From the NCBI GenBank assembly GCA_012840445.1, contig DULI01000007.1:186001-250000 (forward strand): DNA of 64,000 nucleotides, given 5' to 3'. The stretch comes from Clostridiales bacterium (lineage in GTDB: Bacteria; Bacillota; Clostridia; Oscillospirales; Acutalibacteraceae). The position numbers and the translations under genes are program-made. Below are positions 63,219 through 64,000 of the stretch, piece by piece. Within the stretch, counting starts at the first letter, position 1; each line of letters opens with the position of its first letter. Below the pieces are notes generated by a model. It worked only from the letters and a program-made list of their open reading frames with translations, ran no database searches and was not told the origin of the DNA.

Positions 63219-64000
63219 TTACAGGCCCATCATTTCCCGTACCACGCGGTCTGCCATTTTCACAGCGCCCACGAGGACAAGCATATTAAAGACCAGCTCT
63301 CCGACATAGCTCCAAACCATTGTAACTGCCGCCGCATTGGGGTCAACAGTTGGCGGGGATGCCGCGAACAACGAGAAGATGATGCAAGCCAACACAATGA
63401 TCGCGCCCTCCAGACATACCGCCGCATAGGACTTGATAAAGCTCTTGCCCACGTTCTGGCTCGGCTCTCCGGCAAAGCTGGACAGAGGAATGGGCGCTAT
63501 CGCCGTGTAGAGATACAGTTTGAAGAAACGGCCATAGACCGTCATGATCATAATGAAAGACAGCACCGTAATGAACAGTCCGCCGATGAGCGTTACCGCC
63601 CACAGCGGGATACTCTCAAAGAAACCGCAGTCCTCTACAGCGGTGACGATCTCGCTGGGCAAAACCGTCTGCTGTGCCGCACCAAAGCCTGCCGACTGCA
63701 TGATGGTGGAGATAACGCCTTGGGCAATGTTGAACAGGGCCAGCATCAGCTCCATGCCATAGGTGACAGCACCCTTGGCAAGCGCAAATCTAATAAACAG
63801 CTTCAGGGCGTGTTCCGGCCTTTTGACTTCCGCAAAGGAGCCGCAGGTTTTCATCACACCCACGACAAAAAACAACACCAGCAGTGCAAGGCCAATGGCC
63901 TGCAGTGCACCGTGGACGTCCACAATGACACCCCAAATGGCACCGCCCTTGAATTGCTGCGGACTTTGGGTGATGAGCTGCCAGATCTCCGCCAGCTTTT
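63219..64000 (-). CDS. TrbL/VirB6-like membrane protein (N-terminus beyond window)
   Basis: The frame is open to the right edge of the window, so the true start lies beyond base 64000; an internal GTG at 63923 is not needed. At least 260 residues with five or six hydrophobic helices (IGLALLVLFFVVGVM, LWAVTLIGGLFITVLSFIMIM, LEGAIIVLACIIFSLFAA and others) match the TrbL/VirB6-type channel proteins of clostridial conjugative elements. The gene sits 22 bases before prgI in the transfer operon. Confidence 0.85.
   Translation of the reverse strand, partial: KLAEIWQLITQSPQQFKGGAIWGVIVDVHGALQAIGLALLVLFFVVGVMKTCGSFAEVKRPEHALKLFIRFALAKGAVTYGMELMLALFNIAQGVISTIMQSAGFGAAQQTVLPSEIVTAVEDCGFFESIPLWAVTLIGGLFITVLSFIMIMTVYGRFFKLYLYTAIAPIPLSSFAGEPSQNVGKSFIKSYAAVCLEGAIIVLACIIFSLFAASPPTVDPNAAAVTMVWSYVGELVFNMLVLVGAVKMADRVVREMMGL

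Larger units (their letters stand above)
34374..64000. mobile_element. Integrative and conjugative element (Tn1549/CTn-like), right end outside window
   Basis: The element is bounded on the left by the rpsI remnant. It contains two tyrosine recombinases, an excisionase-like protein, a small sigma factor and XRE regulators. At the right is a type IV-like conjugation block (CHAP protein, sortase, VirB4-like ATPase, PrgI, TrbL-like). Base composition is visibly richer in G+C than in the first 34 kb. Relaxase, coupling protein and the other att site are not in the window. The cargo lies at about 39.8-57.2 kb. Confidence 0.88.

Overview
The window comes from a spore-forming, Gram-positive anaerobe of the class Clostridia. 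Evidence for this is an intact sigK, spoVB, yabP and yabQ, a HemZ-type radical SAM enzyme, a CIRCE-controlled groESL operon, and the clostridial gene order recJ-relA-dtd-MBL hydrolase-hemZ. An Oscillospirales/Ruminococcaceae-like host is my inference. The window has two parts: about 34.4 kb of ordinary, moderately AT-rich chromosome, and about 29.6 kb of a visibly more G+C-rich integrative and conjugative element (ICE) that runs off the right edge.

Chromosomal part (1-34440). From left to right: the tail of a possible alpha-mannosidase gene; a secreted LysM-CAP protein; an HPr-like protein lacking the phosphorylatable His; mtaB (tRNA modification); an operon of pncB, a lipoprotein and a GNAT acetyltransferase; groES-groEL behind a perfect CIRCE; a lipid kinase; hpf; an orphan fumarate hydratase alpha subunit; an amidohydrolase; the cell-division/sporulation run hup-rqcP-yabP-yabQ-divIC-yabR; mazG; spoVB; the purine salvage pair mtnN/punA; a zinc-ribbon protein; the stringent-response and repair run recJ-relA-dtd-MBL-hemZ-udk-like; proB-proA; an M16 peptidase; sigK; and a PAS-GGDEF-EAL membrane protein whose ribosome-binding region is a run of ten G. 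A decayed lipoprotein gene lies just before the boundary.

ICE part (34374-64000, right end not in the window). The left boundary is the last 20 codons of rpsI (ribosomal protein S9) with the rpsI terminator still behind them. The element therefore entered the 3' end of rpsI, and the functional rpsI should lie beyond 64 kb. Next to the boundary are two tandem tyrosine recombinases, a small excisionase-like protein, a MazF-like protein with a zinc-binding tail, a small sigma factor and an XRE regulator. The right flank (57.4-64 kb) is a Tn1549/CTn-like conjugation module: CHAP-domain protein, sortase B, a DUF6075-like protein, VirB4-like ATPase, PrgI and a TrbL/VirB6-like protein.

Between these modules lies about 17 kb of cargo, all on the minus strand. 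It holds an XRE-TetR regulator pair; oleate hydratase; a radical SAM/SPASM-like enzyme of unknown substrate, translationally coupled to its own S-adenosylmethionine synthetase; a small alarmone synthetase broken by one stop codon; an HdeD-like protein; an MMPL transporter with a YhgE-like partner; a phosphatidyltransferase-DedA fusion; a DegV (fatty-acid-binding) protein; a decayed patatin phospholipase; an alpha/beta hydrolase; and a CtpE-like P-type ATPase. Most of these act on fatty acids or membranes, so I propose that the cargo is a transferable fatty-acid detoxification and membrane-remodelling island. Its most novel part is the ohyA-radical SAM-metK cassette.
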